In this document: piece by piece, positions 1 to 9,133 of the stretch
How positions within the stretch are numbered: the stretch's first letter is position 1
Layout: each line of letters begins with the position of its first letter
DNA from: JBBREP01 sp038202885
GTDB lineage: Bacteria; Actinomycetota; Acidimicrobiia; IMCC26256; PALSA-610
Direction of reading: 5' to 3'
DNA: 64,000 nucleotides
Assembly: GCA_038202885.1 (NCBI GenBank)
Contig: JBBREP010000002.1
Span: forward strand, 75,597 to 139,596
The notes under the pieces: generated by a model
Told to the model about the DNA's origin: nothing
Database searches by the model: none
What the model saw: the letters and a program-made list of their open reading frames with translations, nothing else
Position numbers and translations under genes: made by a program

Positions 1-125
1 GCCTGGACCCGCCCGCTCTGGCCGAGCACGATGCCGATCTGGCTGCTCAGGCGATCAAGCGCTTCCTCCCGGCTGGGTTTCGGGGCCGTGCTGGGGGAAC
101 CGGTCGCCCCGGGATCATCGTCCAT
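1..125 (-). CDS. hypothetical protein, 5' part only
   Basis: Only the first 41 codons are inside the window; the gene continues past base 1. The ATG at 125 opens an acidic, Pro/Ser/Thr-rich start (MDDDPGATGSPSTAPKPS) followed by a short helix-like stretch (REEALDRLSSQIG). It begins 37 bases downstream of the flippase stop on the same strand, so it probably belongs to the same polysaccharide transcription unit. No family can be recognised from this fragment; the call rests on the open frame, start position and co-orientation. Confidence 0.5.
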   Translation of the reverse strand, partial: MDDDPGATGSPSTAPKPSREEALDRLSSQIGIVLGQSGRVQ

Positions 126-162
126 TACTGCGTCGGTCGACAGAACCGGCGAAACCTTGAGG

Positions 163-1665
163 TCAGTCCGGTGATTCGACCACGACCAGGCGGCTCTCGT
201 GCAGCAATGTGGCCAGCCCGCCGGGTCCGGCCACGCCGAGAATGTGCAGCCCGCCGAGGTACACGACCGCCGCCGCGAGTCCGGCCGTCGCCCAGCCGCC
301 GACCGGTTCGACCAGGTGCGCGACGGCACCGGCAACGCTCACAGCGACCGCGATGACCGCGACTGCACGCCCCGGAAGTGGCCACACGGGCAGATCACGG
401 ACCGCATCGACGAGCAGAGCGAGCACGACGACCTCGGTGACCACCGTGGCAATCGCCGCACCCATCACGCCGTGCGCCGGGATGAGCCACCAGTTGAGCC
501 CCACGTTGACCACGAGGCCCACCAACGTCACGAACGGGTAGCGGCGGCGCCGATCCACGCTGACGAGCGTCACGTACACGAGCTGGGTGAGGAAGTTCAG
601 GGCCTGGCCGGCAACGAGCCAGCGCGCTGACGGCGCCGCCGCGTCGCCACCCGAGCCGAAAATGGTATGGATCAGCGGCTGCGCGAGCACAGCGAAGACC
701 GTCGTGGCGAAGGCCGCGACGATCAGTACCAGCATCATTGCTTGGCGAATCACCTGATGGAAGCGCGCTCGATCGTCGGGCCACGAGCGCGTGAGCAGCG
801 GTAACACCGCACCCATCAACGCGGGAGCGAGAAAGGCAAGGAGGTCGGAGAACTTGTAGCCGATCTGATAGAGCGCGATCGCGACGCGGCCCGTCTCGCC
901 CGACAAGCGCAGCGTGAGCATGAGCGCATCGACGCGGAAGTAGAGCGTGGCGAGCGCGCTGCCGACCGCGAGCGGTGCGGCCTGCACGATCCAGCGTCGC
1001 CAACTCGCCACATCGACTTGGGGTCGGAGCCGGAACGTGCCACGCAGCGCGATCAGCAACACCACAAGCGCGACTGCGTCGCTGGCAACGTACGCGCCGA
1101 TGTACCGCAACAGCGTCCCGTAGCCACTCGCCCAGAGCGCCAGCACCACACCAAGTTGCACCGCAGCCCCCACCACGATCGCGCCGCCGACGACGCGCAG
1201 CCAGAGCTTCGCCTGGCACACGCTGATGATCGACCACAGCGCCGACCCGACGAAGAACGAGATCCCGCCGATCGCGACGCCTTGGATTTCGGTGTGGGTG
1301 TACGGCCCGACGATCACGACGAGCATTGCGAGCGCATAACCCAGCGTGCCGAGCCCGACGCGAAACACCAGGAACCGACCCGCGATCGACTCGAGCCGGT
1401 CCTCGCCTTCGCGGCCGAGCTCAACGAGCACCACCCGCGTGGTCTCGAAGTCGGCGATCAGGCCCAAGAGCCCGAGCAACGTGAAGACGAAGGCGAACGA
1501 TCCGTACGTGCCCACGTCGAGCTGGTGAAAGATCAGCACCGTGCCGACCAGACTCAACAACCCCGCGACGCCCCGGCTCGTCAGGAGCACCGCCGTCCCG
1601 CCGAGCAGCGAACCGGCCCGGCGCGGCCCGCGCGCGGCGCCGTCTGCACGCGCCGGCTGCGACAC
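163..1665 (-). CDS. polysaccharide flippase (Wzx/MATE-like, MOP superfamily)
   Basis: A 500-residue integral membrane protein. After a basic, Arg-rich N-terminus (about residues 1-20) hydrophobic segments alternate with short polar loops along nearly the whole length, as expected for the 12-14 helices of an O-antigen/teichoic-acid type exporter. Family members flip undecaprenyl-linked saccharides across the membrane; substrate cannot be read from sequence. The GTG start at 1665 has a GGGAGG-type ribosome site about 10 bases upstream. A divergent glycosyltransferase gene begins about 100 bases away, which supports a role in surface-polysaccharide assembly. Fold class is confident, exact substrate unknown. 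Confidence 0.8.
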   Translation of the reverse strand: MSQPARADGAARGPRRAGSLLGGTAVLLTSRGVAGLLSLVGTVLIFHQLDVGTYGSFAFVFTLLGLLGLIADFETTRVVLVELGREGEDRLESIAGRFLVFRVGLGTLGYALAMLVVIVGPYTHTEIQGVAIGGISFFVGSALWSIISVCQAKLWLRVVGGAIVVGAAVQLGVVLALWASGYGTLLRYIGAYVASDAVALVVLLIALRGTFRLRPQVDVASWRRWIVQAAPLAVGSALATLYFRVDALMLTLRLSGETGRVAIALYQIGYKFSDLLAFLAPALMGAVLPLLTRSWPDDRARFHQVIRQAMMLVLIVAAFATTVFAVLAQPLIHTIFGSGGDAAAPSARWLVAGQALNFLTQLVYVTLVSVDRRRRYPFVTLVGLVVNVGLNWWLIPAHGVMGAAIATVVTEVVVLALLVDAVRDLPVWPLPGRAVAVIAVAVSVAGAVAHLVEPVGGWATAGLAAAVVYLGGLHILGVAGPGGLATLLHESRLVVVESPD

Positions 1666-1768
1666 TGCGATCAGGCCTCCCGTGGTCGCGAGCGCCGCGA
1701 ATCGTAGGTCAGGTCGGTCGGGCCGATCAGGACTGCGGCGCGCGGTCGTTCGTCTCTAGCATCGGCCG

Positions 1769-2941
1769 ATGGGCCCTGATCGTGATTCCACCACGCCGCG
1801 GGCCAGGTCGATCCTCGCGGTCGTGCCCGGGAGCTTTGTCTCGGGCGCCGAGCTACTGCTCCTTCGCGATCTCGCCGCAGCCCGAGCGGCGGGGTGGGGC
1901 GTTCGGGTGGCGTGCGCGGAGGGTCCACTCGTCGCGCGGCTCCACGCCGACGGCATGGAGCACGTCACGATTCCCGAGCTGCGCCTCGGCAGTGGGTCAC
2001 GCTGGCGTGCGGGCGGCTCGCTCGCACGCGCCACGATCGGCGCAGCGCGGGCACTGCGGCGAGCGCGACGCACCGACGAGGTGTGGTTGGTCAACGGCGT
2101 GAACGCTCTGCCTGCTGCCGTGCTGGGCGCGGCGAGGCGGGCACCGGTCGTCTACTACGCGCACGATGTGCTCGTGCGACGCGACCGGCTCCTGCTCGCC
2201 CGCCTCGCGCGCCGCGCCATCGCCGGTGCCCTCGCGGTGTCCGACGCGGCTGGTGCACCACTGCGCGCGCTGGGAATCACCACGATCGTGGTGCGCCAGG
2301 GAACCGAGTGGCCGGTCGACGCGGCGGCGCCGCCCGCCGAACGGCGCGCACCGCCCCGTATCGGGATCGCCGCGGTAATCACGCCCTGGAAGGGTCACGC
2401 TGTGTTGCTGGAGGCCATGGCGGGGCTGAGGCATCGTGACGCCGAGCTCGACATCATGGGCGCCACCGCGCCCAAAGACGCCGACCACGCTGCCGCGCTG
2501 CGCAGCCGGGCCGCGGCCGACGACCTGCGCGGTCGCGTGCATTTCCTGGGCCACGTCGCGACACCGCTCGCGCAGATGCGGACCTGGACGGTCGCCGTCG
2601 TCGCGAGCGTCGACCCCGAGGCCGGGCCGCTGAGCGCACTCGAAGCCATGAGCGTCGGCGTGCCCATCGTCGGTACCGAACACGGTGGAATCGTCGAAGT
2701 GCTCGGCGATGCCGGTGTACTCGTCGCGCCACACGATGCCGCGGCACTCCAGCAGGCCATCGACAACCTGCTCGACGACGACGCGCTGTACGCGCGCTGT
2801 GCGGCCGCGGGACCGCGCCGGATCGTCGAAGCGCACTTGACGCGCGCCGAACACGAGCAGCGCTTCGTCGAAGGCCTCGCCACGCTCGCCACCGCGGCAC
2901 CCGCCCGCCGAGCCCGTCGGCAAGCCGGTCGAGCTTCGTGA
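1769..2941 (+). CDS. glycosyltransferase, GT-B fold (GT4-like)
   Basis: 390 residues, the usual size for a retaining GT4 enzyme. The N-terminal half starts with a glycosyltransferase-4-like segment (LAVVPGSFVSGAELLLL). The C-terminal half carries the nucleotide-sugar region: PRIGIAAVITPWKGH, then PEAGPLSALEAMSVGVPIVG with the acidic residue and the typical SALEAMSVGVPI signature. It probably transfers a sugar from a nucleotide donor onto a lipid-linked or extracellular glycan at the cytoplasmic membrane face. A TAGCAT box at 1757-1762, six bases before the ATG, suggests a leaderless start. The 3' end overlaps lhr by four bases, so the two may be co-transcribed although functionally unrelated. 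Confidence 0.85.
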   Translation: MGPDRDSTTPRARSILAVVPGSFVSGAELLLLRDLAAARAAGWGVRVACAEGPLVARLHADGMEHVTIPELRLGSGSRWRAGGSLARATIGAARALRRARRTDEVWLVNGVNALPAAVLGAARRAPVVYYAHDVLVRRDRLLLARLARRAIAGALAVSDAAGAPLRALGITTIVVRQGTEWPVDAAAPPAERRAPPRIGIAAVITPWKGHAVLLEAMAGLRHRDAELDIMGATAPKDADHAAALRSRAAADDLRGRVHFLGHVATPLAQMRTWTVAVVASVDPEAGPLSALEAMSVGVPIVGTEHGGIVEVLGDAGVLVAPHDAAALQQAIDNLLDDDALYARCAAAGPRRIVEAHLTRAEHEQRFVEGLATLATAAPARRARRQAGRAS

Positions 2942-5900
2942 CGCTCGACCTGTTCAGCCCGGCCATGCGGGCGTGGTTCTCCACCACGTTCGCTGACATG
3001 ACACCGCCACAGGTCGAAGGGTGGCCGGTCATTGCACGCGGCGACCACACGCTGATCGTCGCGCCCACCGGTTCGGGCAAGACGCTCGCGGCGTTCCTCG
3101 CGGCCATCGACCGCTTGACCACCGAACCCGTTCCCCCGAAGCTCGAGCGATGCCGCGTGCTGTACGTGTCGCCGTTGCGCGCGCTCGCCGTCGACATCGA
3201 CAAGAACCTGCGGGCGCCGCTGCGCGGCGTGGAGTTCGCGGCCGAACGGCTCGGCCACACGCTGCACGCGCCCACCGTGGCCGTGCGCACCGGCGACACC
3301 GAGAGTTCAGCGCGCGCCGCGATGCTGCGCACGCCACCTGACATCCTCATCACGACTCCCGAATCGCTCTACCTCATGCTCACCTCGCGCGCCCGCGACA
3401 TGTTGCGGTCCGTGCGCTACGTGATCATCGACGAGATCCACGCGCTTGCTTCCACCAAACGCGGCGCCCACCTCGCGCTGTCGCTCGAACGGCTTGTGGC
3501 GATCGCCGCGACACCGCCGCAACGCATTGGGTTGTCGGCCACAGTCAGGCCGCTCGACGAAGTCGCCAAGTTCCTCGGCGGCTACGAACAGGGCCAGCCC
3601 CGGCCGGTGACCATCATCGACACGGGTACGCGAAAGGAACTCGATCTCGAAGTCATCGTGCCGGTCGACGACATGGCCAACGTCGAGGCCGTGCGAGACG
3701 AATCGGTCACCGACTCCCCCGAGGCGCGCACGAGCATTTGGCCCCACGTACACCCGCTGCTGCTCGAACTCGTGCGAGCCCACCGCACGACGATTGTGTT
3801 CACCAACGCGCGGCGCCTGGCCGAACGACTCGCGGCCCGGCTGAACGAACTCGCGGGCGAGGAACTCGTACGCGCGCACCACGGTTCGCTGGCGCGTGAA
3901 CAGCGCCTCCAGGTGGAGGACGATCTCAAGTCGGGACGGCTGCGCGGCATCGTTGCGACGAGCAGCCTCGAGTTGGGCATCGACATGGGTACCGTCGATC
4001 TCGTCGTGCTCGTGGAGTCACCTGGGTCGGTGGCGCGTGGTCTGCAACGAGTGGGCCGCGCTGGTCATCAGGTGGGCGCGCCGAGCTCAGGGCGGATCTT
4101 TCCAAAGTGGCGTGGTGACCTGCTCGAGACTGCAGCAGTGGTGCGCCGCATGCGCGCCGGCCTCGTCGAAGAACTCCAGATCACCCATCAACCCCTCGAT
4201 GTGCTCGCGCAGCAGATCGTTGCGGCGTGTGCCGTCGACGAATGGGACGTGGACGCACTGCGCACGCTCGTGCGCGGCAGTGCGAACTTCGTCGGACTCA
4301 CCGACGATCTGTTCGACAACACGCTCGACCTGCTCGCAGGCCGCTACCCGTCCGATCAGTTCGCGGGACTCCAGCCGCGCATCGTGTGGGACCGCATCGG
4401 CGGACGCATCGAAGCACGAGCAGGATCGCAGCGCGTGGCCGTCACGAACGGCGGGACGATCCCCGACCGCGGGTTGTTCGGCGTGTTCCTGCCCGACGGC
4501 GTGCGCGTGGGTGAACTCGACGAGGAGATGGTGTACGAGAGCCGCCCCGGCGAGGTGTTCGCGCTTGGCGCGACAGCTTGGCGGATCGAGGAGATCACGC
4601 ACGAGCGAGTGGTCGTCACGCCGGCGCCAGGTCAGCCAGCCAAACTGCCGTTCTGGAAGGGCGACAAGCCCGGCCGGCCGCTCGAACTCGGTCGCGCCGT
4701 CGGCGCACTCGTGCGCGAGCTACGTGCGCTCGATACGCCGACGGCCGCGGCACGCCTGCGCGCCGACGGCTTCGACGAGCGCGCCGCAAGCAACCTGCTG
4801 GCGTATCTCGACGAGCAACATGAGGCGACTGGCACGGTGCCCGACGACCGCACCATCGTGGTGGAGCGCTTCGCCGACGAGATCGGTGATTGGCGGGTGT
4901 GCATCCTCACGCCGTTCGGCGCGCGCGTCCACGCCCCGTGGGCCTTTGCCATCGAAGAGCGGCTGTCGCGATCGGGCATCGAGGTGCCTGCGATGTGGAG
5001 CGACGACGGCATCGTCTTGCGCCTCCCCGAAGCCGTCGATTCCGTGGCGCTCGATGCGCTGATGCTCGATCCCGAAGAGGTGGAACAGCTCGTCGTTGAT
5101 CGGCTCCCATCGACCTCGATGTTCGCGTCGCGCTTTCGCGAGAATGCCGCTCGCGCACTCCTGCTCCCCCGCCGCGATCCGCGCAAGCGCACACCACTGT
5201 GGATGCAGCGCCAACGCGCGGGCGATCTCCTCGAAGTCGCCATCCAGTATCCGTCATTCCCCATGCTGCTCGAAACCACGCGCGAGTGTCTGCGCGACGT
5301 GTTCGACCTCCCCGCGTTGCGCGAGGTGTTGCGCGACGTCTCGACGCGCAAGGTGCGGGTGGTCGAATCCGACACACCGCGAGCGTCGCCGTTCGCGCAG
5401 TCGCTGCTGTTCGGTTGGATCGCCGTCTACATGTACGAAGGCGATGCGCCCATCGCCGAACGACGCGCCGCGGCGCTGTCGCTCGATCGCGGGCTGCTGC
5501 GCGAGCTACTCGGCTCCGAAGACCTTCGTGAGCTGCTCGACCCTGCGGCCATCGCCGAGCTCGAACTCGAACTGCAACGACTCGCCCCCGATCGCCACGC
5601 CCGCTCGCTCGACGGCGTCGCCGACCTGCTGCGCGGTCTCGGCGACCTGCGCGCCGACGAGGTCGTCGCGCGCGCCGATGGCGACGTGATGACGTGGCTC
5701 GGGCAATTGGTTGATGCCAGGCGGGCGATCGTCGTGCGCATCGCGGGAGAAGAACGCTACGCGGCCGCCGAAGATGCGGCACGCCTGCGCGATGCGCTCG
5801 GTTGCGCGCTGCCGCAGGGTCTTCCCGCAGCCTTCACCGACCCCGTCGACGCTCCGCTCGACGAATTGGTGTCGCGTTTCGCGCGTACGCACGGACCGTT

Positions 5901-7377
5901 CCATCTCCACGATGTGGTGCAGCGACTCGGCGCGAGCCACGACCGAGTGCGCGAGGCGCTCGGGCGGCTTGCCACCGCAGGGCGCGTCGTCACCGGTCAG
6001 TTCCGACCGGAGGGAGGCGAGTCGGCCGACGCGCTCGAGTGGTGCGACGACGGCGTGTTGCGCGTGGTGCGTCGGCGGTCGCTGGCGCGGCTGCGCCGCG
6101 ACGTCGAACCCGTCGACCCCGAAACGTTCGTACGGTTCCTGCCGGCGTGGCAAGGCCTCGCACACCCGAGGCGTGGCATCGATGCACTCGTGGGCGCGAT
6201 CGAACAGCTCCAAGGGCTCGCGATCCCCGCCGCGATCCTTGAGCGCGACGTGCTGACCGCACGCGTCTCGGACTACCGCTCCGGCATGCTCGACGAACTC
6301 TGCGCCGCGGGCGAGCTCGTATGGACCGGGGCCGGACCATTGGGCGATTCGGGACGCGTCCGGCTCTACTTCCGCGATCGGATCCGCCTGCTCGCATCAC
6401 ACACAGGGCTGGTTGCGGCGCGCGACGACACGAGCAGCGGCGACGACACGATGCACGCGCGATTACGCGAACAGCTCGCGCGGGGCGCGGCGTTTTGGTA
6501 CGACCTGCTCGTCGCCACCGACAACCCGCCCGAGCGCGATTTGCTCGGCGCGCTGTGGGATCTCGTGTGGAACGGCGAAGTCACGAACGACACCTTCGCC
6601 CCTGTGCGCGCGTCACGGCGCCCATCGCGTCGCACGGCAACCCGACGGCCGAACGTGGGCCGTTTGACGCGCCTCGGTCCGGCGGCCGGCGCGGGTCGGT
6701 GGTCGCTCGTCGCGCCGTTGCTCGAACCGCGACCGGCACCGACGGAGTGGGCGCACGCGACCGCGCTCACGGTGCTCGATCGCCAGGGCATCGTGACGCG
6801 CGAGGCCGTCAACGCCGAAGGTGTCCCCGGCGGTTTCGCGGCGATGTACCCCGTGCTGCGGGCGCTCGAGGATGCCGGCAAGGTTCGGAGGGGCTGGTTC
6901 GTGGCCGAGCTCGGCGCCGCGCAGTTCGCATCCGCGGGCGCGATTGAGCGGCTGCGTTCACATCGCGAACGCCCCGATGTTGGTGATGATGCCGGCCCTG
7001 ATGACCCGGGTGTGGCCAGCGCGCTCGTGCTGGCCGCGGCCGATCCGGCCCAACCATTCGGGTCGGTCGTGCCGTGGCCCGAACACGCCGCGGCGCGACC
7101 GACCCGGGTCGTCGGCGCGTACGCCGTCGTGAGCGACGGCCGCCTCGTCGCCTACCTCGATCGCGGCCACGGCGTGCTCACGTTCGCGGCTGATGAACGC
7201 GACACACCCGACGTGTGGATCGCAGCCCTCGTCGGCGCGCAGCGGTCGGGCCGCCTCGGTTCGTCGCTCGAACTCCAGACCATCGACGCCAGTCCGGTAC
7301 GCGAGTCGCCAGTGGCCGAACAGTTGCGAGCCGCGGGCTTCAAAGACAGTTACCGCGGCCTCGTGCTGCGAACCTGA
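2938..7377 (+). CDS. lhr: ATP-dependent helicase Lhr (large type)
   Basis: 1,479 residues, matching full-length bacterial Lhr. The superfamily 2 core shows motif I VAPTGSGKT (Lys48), motif Ia VSPLRALAVD, motif II IIDEIHAL (Asp165-His168), motif III LSATVRPL, and in RecA domain 2 ATSSLELGIDMGTVDLVV and QRVGRAGHQVG. The long C-terminal half corresponds to the Lhr-specific winged-helix and beta-barrel region. Lhr is a 3'-5' ssDNA translocase and RNA:DNA helicase linked to DNA repair. Translation starts at GTG 2938, overlapping the glycosyltransferase stop (GTGA), so translational coupling is likely. No truncation or frameshift is visible. Confidence 0.95.
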   Translation: MTLDLFSPAMRAWFSTTFADMTPPQVEGWPVIARGDHTLIVAPTGSGKTLAAFLAAIDRLTTEPVPPKLERCRVLYVSPLRALAVDIDKNLRAPLRGVEFAAERLGHTLHAPTVAVRTGDTESSARAAMLRTPPDILITTPESLYLMLTSRARDMLRSVRYVIIDEIHALASTKRGAHLALSLERLVAIAATPPQRIGLSATVRPLDEVAKFLGGYEQGQPRPVTIIDTGTRKELDLEVIVPVDDMANVEAVRDESVTDSPEARTSIWPHVHPLLLELVRAHRTTIVFTNARRLAERLAARLNELAGEELVRAHHGSLAREQRLQVEDDLKSGRLRGIVATSSLELGIDMGTVDLVVLVESPGSVARGLQRVGRAGHQVGAPSSGRIFPKWRGDLLETAAVVRRMRAGLVEELQITHQPLDVLAQQIVAACAVDEWDVDALRTLVRGSANFVGLTDDLFDNTLDLLAGRYPSDQFAGLQPRIVWDRIGGRIEARAGSQRVAVTNGGTIPDRGLFGVFLPDGVRVGELDEEMVYESRPGEVFALGATAWRIEEITHERVVVTPAPGQPAKLPFWKGDKPGRPLELGRAVGALVRELRALDTPTAAARLRADGFDERAASNLLAYLDEQHEATGTVPDDRTIVVERFADEIGDWRVCILTPFGARVHAPWAFAIEERLSRSGIEVPAMWSDDGIVLRLPEAVDSVALDALMLDPEEVEQLVVDRLPSTSMFASRFRENAARALLLPRRDPRKRTPLWMQRQRAGDLLEVAIQYPSFPMLLETTRECLRDVFDLPALREVLRDVSTRKVRVVESDTPRASPFAQSLLFGWIAVYMYEGDAPIAERRAAALSLDRGLLRELLGSEDLRELLDPAAIAELELELQRLAPDRHARSLDGVADLLRGLGDLRADEVVARADGDVMTWLGQLVDARRAIVVRIAGEERYAAAEDAARLRDALGCALPQGLPAAFTDPVDAPLDELVSRFARTHGPFHLHDVVQRLGASHDRVREALGRLATAGRVVTGQFRPEGGESADALEWCDDGVLRVVRRRSLARLRRDVEPVDPETFVRFLPAWQGLAHPRRGIDALVGAIEQLQGLAIPAAILERDVLTARVSDYRSGMLDELCAAGELVWTGAGPLGDSGRVRLYFRDRIRLLASHTGLVAARDDTSSGDDTMHARLREQLARGAAFWYDLLVATDNPPERDLLGALWDLVWNGEVTNDTFAPVRASRRPSRRTATRRPNVGRLTRLGPAAGAGRWSLVAPLLEPRPAPTEWAHATALTVLDRQGIVTREAVNAEGVPGGFAAMYPVLRALEDAGKVRRGWFVAELGAAQFASAGAIERLRSHRERPDVGDDAGPDDPGVASALVLAAADPAQPFGSVVPWPEHAAARPTRVVGAYAVVSDGRLVAYLDRGHGVLTFAADERDTPDVWIAALVGAQRSGRLGSSLELQTIDASPVRESPVAEQLRAAGFKDSYRGLVLRT

Positions 7378-7380
7378 CCG

Positions 7381-7429
7381 ACCGTGTGCCGCGCCAGCGA
7401 CACCGGTGACGGTCAGATCGGCACACGGT
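7381..7429. terminator. inverted repeat between convergent genes, possible U-less terminator
   Basis: Perfect 11-bp arms ACCGTGTGCCG (7381-7391) and CGGCACACGGT (7419-7429) lie in the 57 bases between the convergent stops of lhr and the anti-sigma gene. The 27-base loop holds a smaller palindrome around CACCGGTG. No T-tract follows on either strand. Confidence 0.5.
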
Positions 7430-7434
7430 TGGGG

Positions 7435-8442
7435 TTACAGCATCGCGAGTGAGTTCGCCGCGGCGACGACGTCGGCTGCCACCGCAGCATCGCCGGTCAC
7501 TGTCATGGGGAAATCGTCGACGTCGATGCGGTCGGCGATGCGCATGCACCACTCGTGGACCGGGGCGACAATCGTCACGCACGGCTCGGTCGACGTGTCG
7601 CCGCCCGGCGCGAGCGCGATGACGAACTCACCCGCACCCGGGCCCGTGAGCACGAACTTCGCGGTTGCTCCTGGGCGCGTGGTGCCGCAAATCTGGAGGC
7701 ACCCGGGAATCAACGTCATCGACAGCTCGGCCATGGTGGCGAACGCAATGTCGGACAGCATGCGCCGATCGCGTCCCATAGCCACATCGATGTCGCCCGC
7801 GTGCACCCACGTCTCGAACGAGCGAAACGTTGTCACAACGTCGCTCGCCACCTGGTTGTGGAACCAGCGCATCGTGTCGCGCTCGTTGGCGGCGCGCCGG
7901 GTTGCTGCGGTCGCGTTCTCCCACTCGGCAACGATGTCATCGAAGTCCCACTCGCGTGTTGCGTCGAGGATGCTCCGCGTGCGCTCGTCGTTATCGACCT
8001 CGGTGATCGCAGCAAAACGCTCGCTGTCGATCGAATCGGTCACCTGGCTCTCCATACCCGCGAGATGAGCGGCCAGTTCGCGGACGGTGAGACCGTTGGG
8101 CGTGACGTCGTCGAGATGCCCAGGCGTCACCCTCGCCAGCGCTTCACGCAGGTAATCGCATGCTTCGACATGCGTCGCAACCGCAGGCGACGCCGCGGCG
8201 ACGGCGATACGGGCGGCGCGCAACCGGCCGACCACGGTCGCTCGCAACCGCGGTGGCGGCGTGAGCGAGTCGGTCGCGCCGTACCAGACCGCCGCCGCGC
8301 GCAGTCGATCGACGTCGGCCATGGCGTCGGGTCGCGAGGCGATATACGCCTCGACCTTGGAGGCTTCGTGCGGTTCGACAGCGTCGAGCGCGTACGCCGC
8401 GACGATGTCGTCGAATTCCTCGGGGGTGAGTGATGCAGTCAT
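7435..8442 (-). CDS. anti-sigma factor fused to an MDMPI-type (DinB-like) metal-binding domain
   Basis: 335 residues with two parts. Residues 1-75 resemble the sigma-binding head of actinobacterial anti-sigma factors (EEFDDIVAAYALDAVEPHEA, then a PPPRLRATVVGRL linker). From about residue 88 follows a mycothiol-dependent maleylpyruvate isomerase N-terminal-like domain with its metal ligands kept: His126 in RELAAHLAGM, Glu210 and His214 in FETWVHAGDI. There is no transmembrane helix, so it should act in the cytoplasm. The start codon overlaps the stop of the ECF sigma gene by four bases, the usual arrangement of a sigma/anti-sigma pair. Inference: the metal or thiol site is the sensor that controls release of the sigma factor. 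It could also be enzymatic. Confidence 0.75.
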   Translation of the reverse strand: MTASLTPEEFDDIVAAYALDAVEPHEASKVEAYIASRPDAMADVDRLRAAAVWYGATDSLTPPPRLRATVVGRLRAARIAVAAASPAVATHVEACDYLREALARVTPGHLDDVTPNGLTVRELAAHLAGMESQVTDSIDSERFAAITEVDNDERTRSILDATREWDFDDIVAEWENATAATRRAANERDTMRWFHNQVASDVVTTFRSFETWVHAGDIDVAMGRDRRMLSDIAFATMAELSMTLIPGCLQICGTTRPGATAKFVLTGPGAGEFVIALAPGGDTSTEPCVTIVAPVHEWCMRIADRIDVDDFPMTVTGDAAVAADVVAAANSLAML

Positions 8443-9011
8443 GAGTACAGCTCGATTCCGTGAGCTTCCAATACGTCGGCGATGCGACGGAGCCCGAGCC
8501 TCAATCGTGATTTCGCCGTTCCCTCTGGGATCCCCAGCTCTTGTGCGACCTGACGGTACGTCCGGCCGCCGAAGTACGCGAGCTTGATTGCATCTCGCTG
8601 GTCAGGTGGGAGTTGATCGACGGCGTCGCGCAGGCGTTCCGCCGCGACGACCGCCATCGCCATCTCGTCGACATCTGGGATCGAGATGGCATAGCCGGCC
8701 TCGCGCTCAGCCCGCCGCCGCTTCGCCTCCTCGCGCCGCACCCAATCGACCGATCGACGGTGCGCAATCGTGCCAAGGAACGTGCGCAGGCGACCCCGAT
8801 CGGGGTCGAACTGTTCGGGCTTCTCCCAGATCGTGACGAACACTTCTTGGGTGACGTCTTCGGCGGCCGTCCGGTCGCCGATCACACGGGCGGCGAGCCC
8901 ATATACGAACGCGCCGAACTGGTCATACAGCTCTTCGAGCGCAGCGCAGTCGCCGGCGAGGAGGCGTACGCGGATCGAACGTTCCCACTCGGTGGGCATG
9001 GTGAGGTCCAT
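8439..9011 (-). CDS. ECF-family RNA polymerase sigma factor (SigK-like)
   Basis: 190 residues. Region 2 has the ECF signature (FGAFVYGLAARVIGDRTAAE, then DVTQEVFVTIWEKPEQFD and RTFLGTIAHRRSVDWVR). Region 4 has the helix-turn-helix (LAYFGGRTYRQVAQELGIPE, GTAKSRLRLGLRR). It directs core polymerase to -35/-10 promoters of a stress regulon. The next gene downstream, overlapping by four bases, is its likely anti-sigma factor. A TAGCTT lies only three bases before the ATG at 9011, closer than the usual -10 spacing here, so the true start could be the in-frame ATG at 8999. Its regulon cannot be read from the window. Confidence 0.9.
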   Translation of the reverse strand: MDLTMPTEWERSIRVRLLAGDCAALEELYDQFGAFVYGLAARVIGDRTAAEDVTQEVFVTIWEKPEQFDPDRGRLRTFLGTIAHRRSVDWVRREEAKRRRAEREAGYAISIPDVDEMAMAVVAAERLRDAVDQLPPDQRDAIKLAYFGGRTYRQVAQELGIPEGTAKSRLRLGLRRIADVLEAHGIELYS

Positions 9012-9133
9012 CGCAAGCTATTCGCCGTGCCGGGGCTGCTGGATCACTCGCCAGCGTACGCCGCTCCCCACCGCCGCCAACCTGACCCTCGCGCTGAGCG
9101 TGGGTGCAGCCGTCGAGCGTACGCTCGTGGTCG

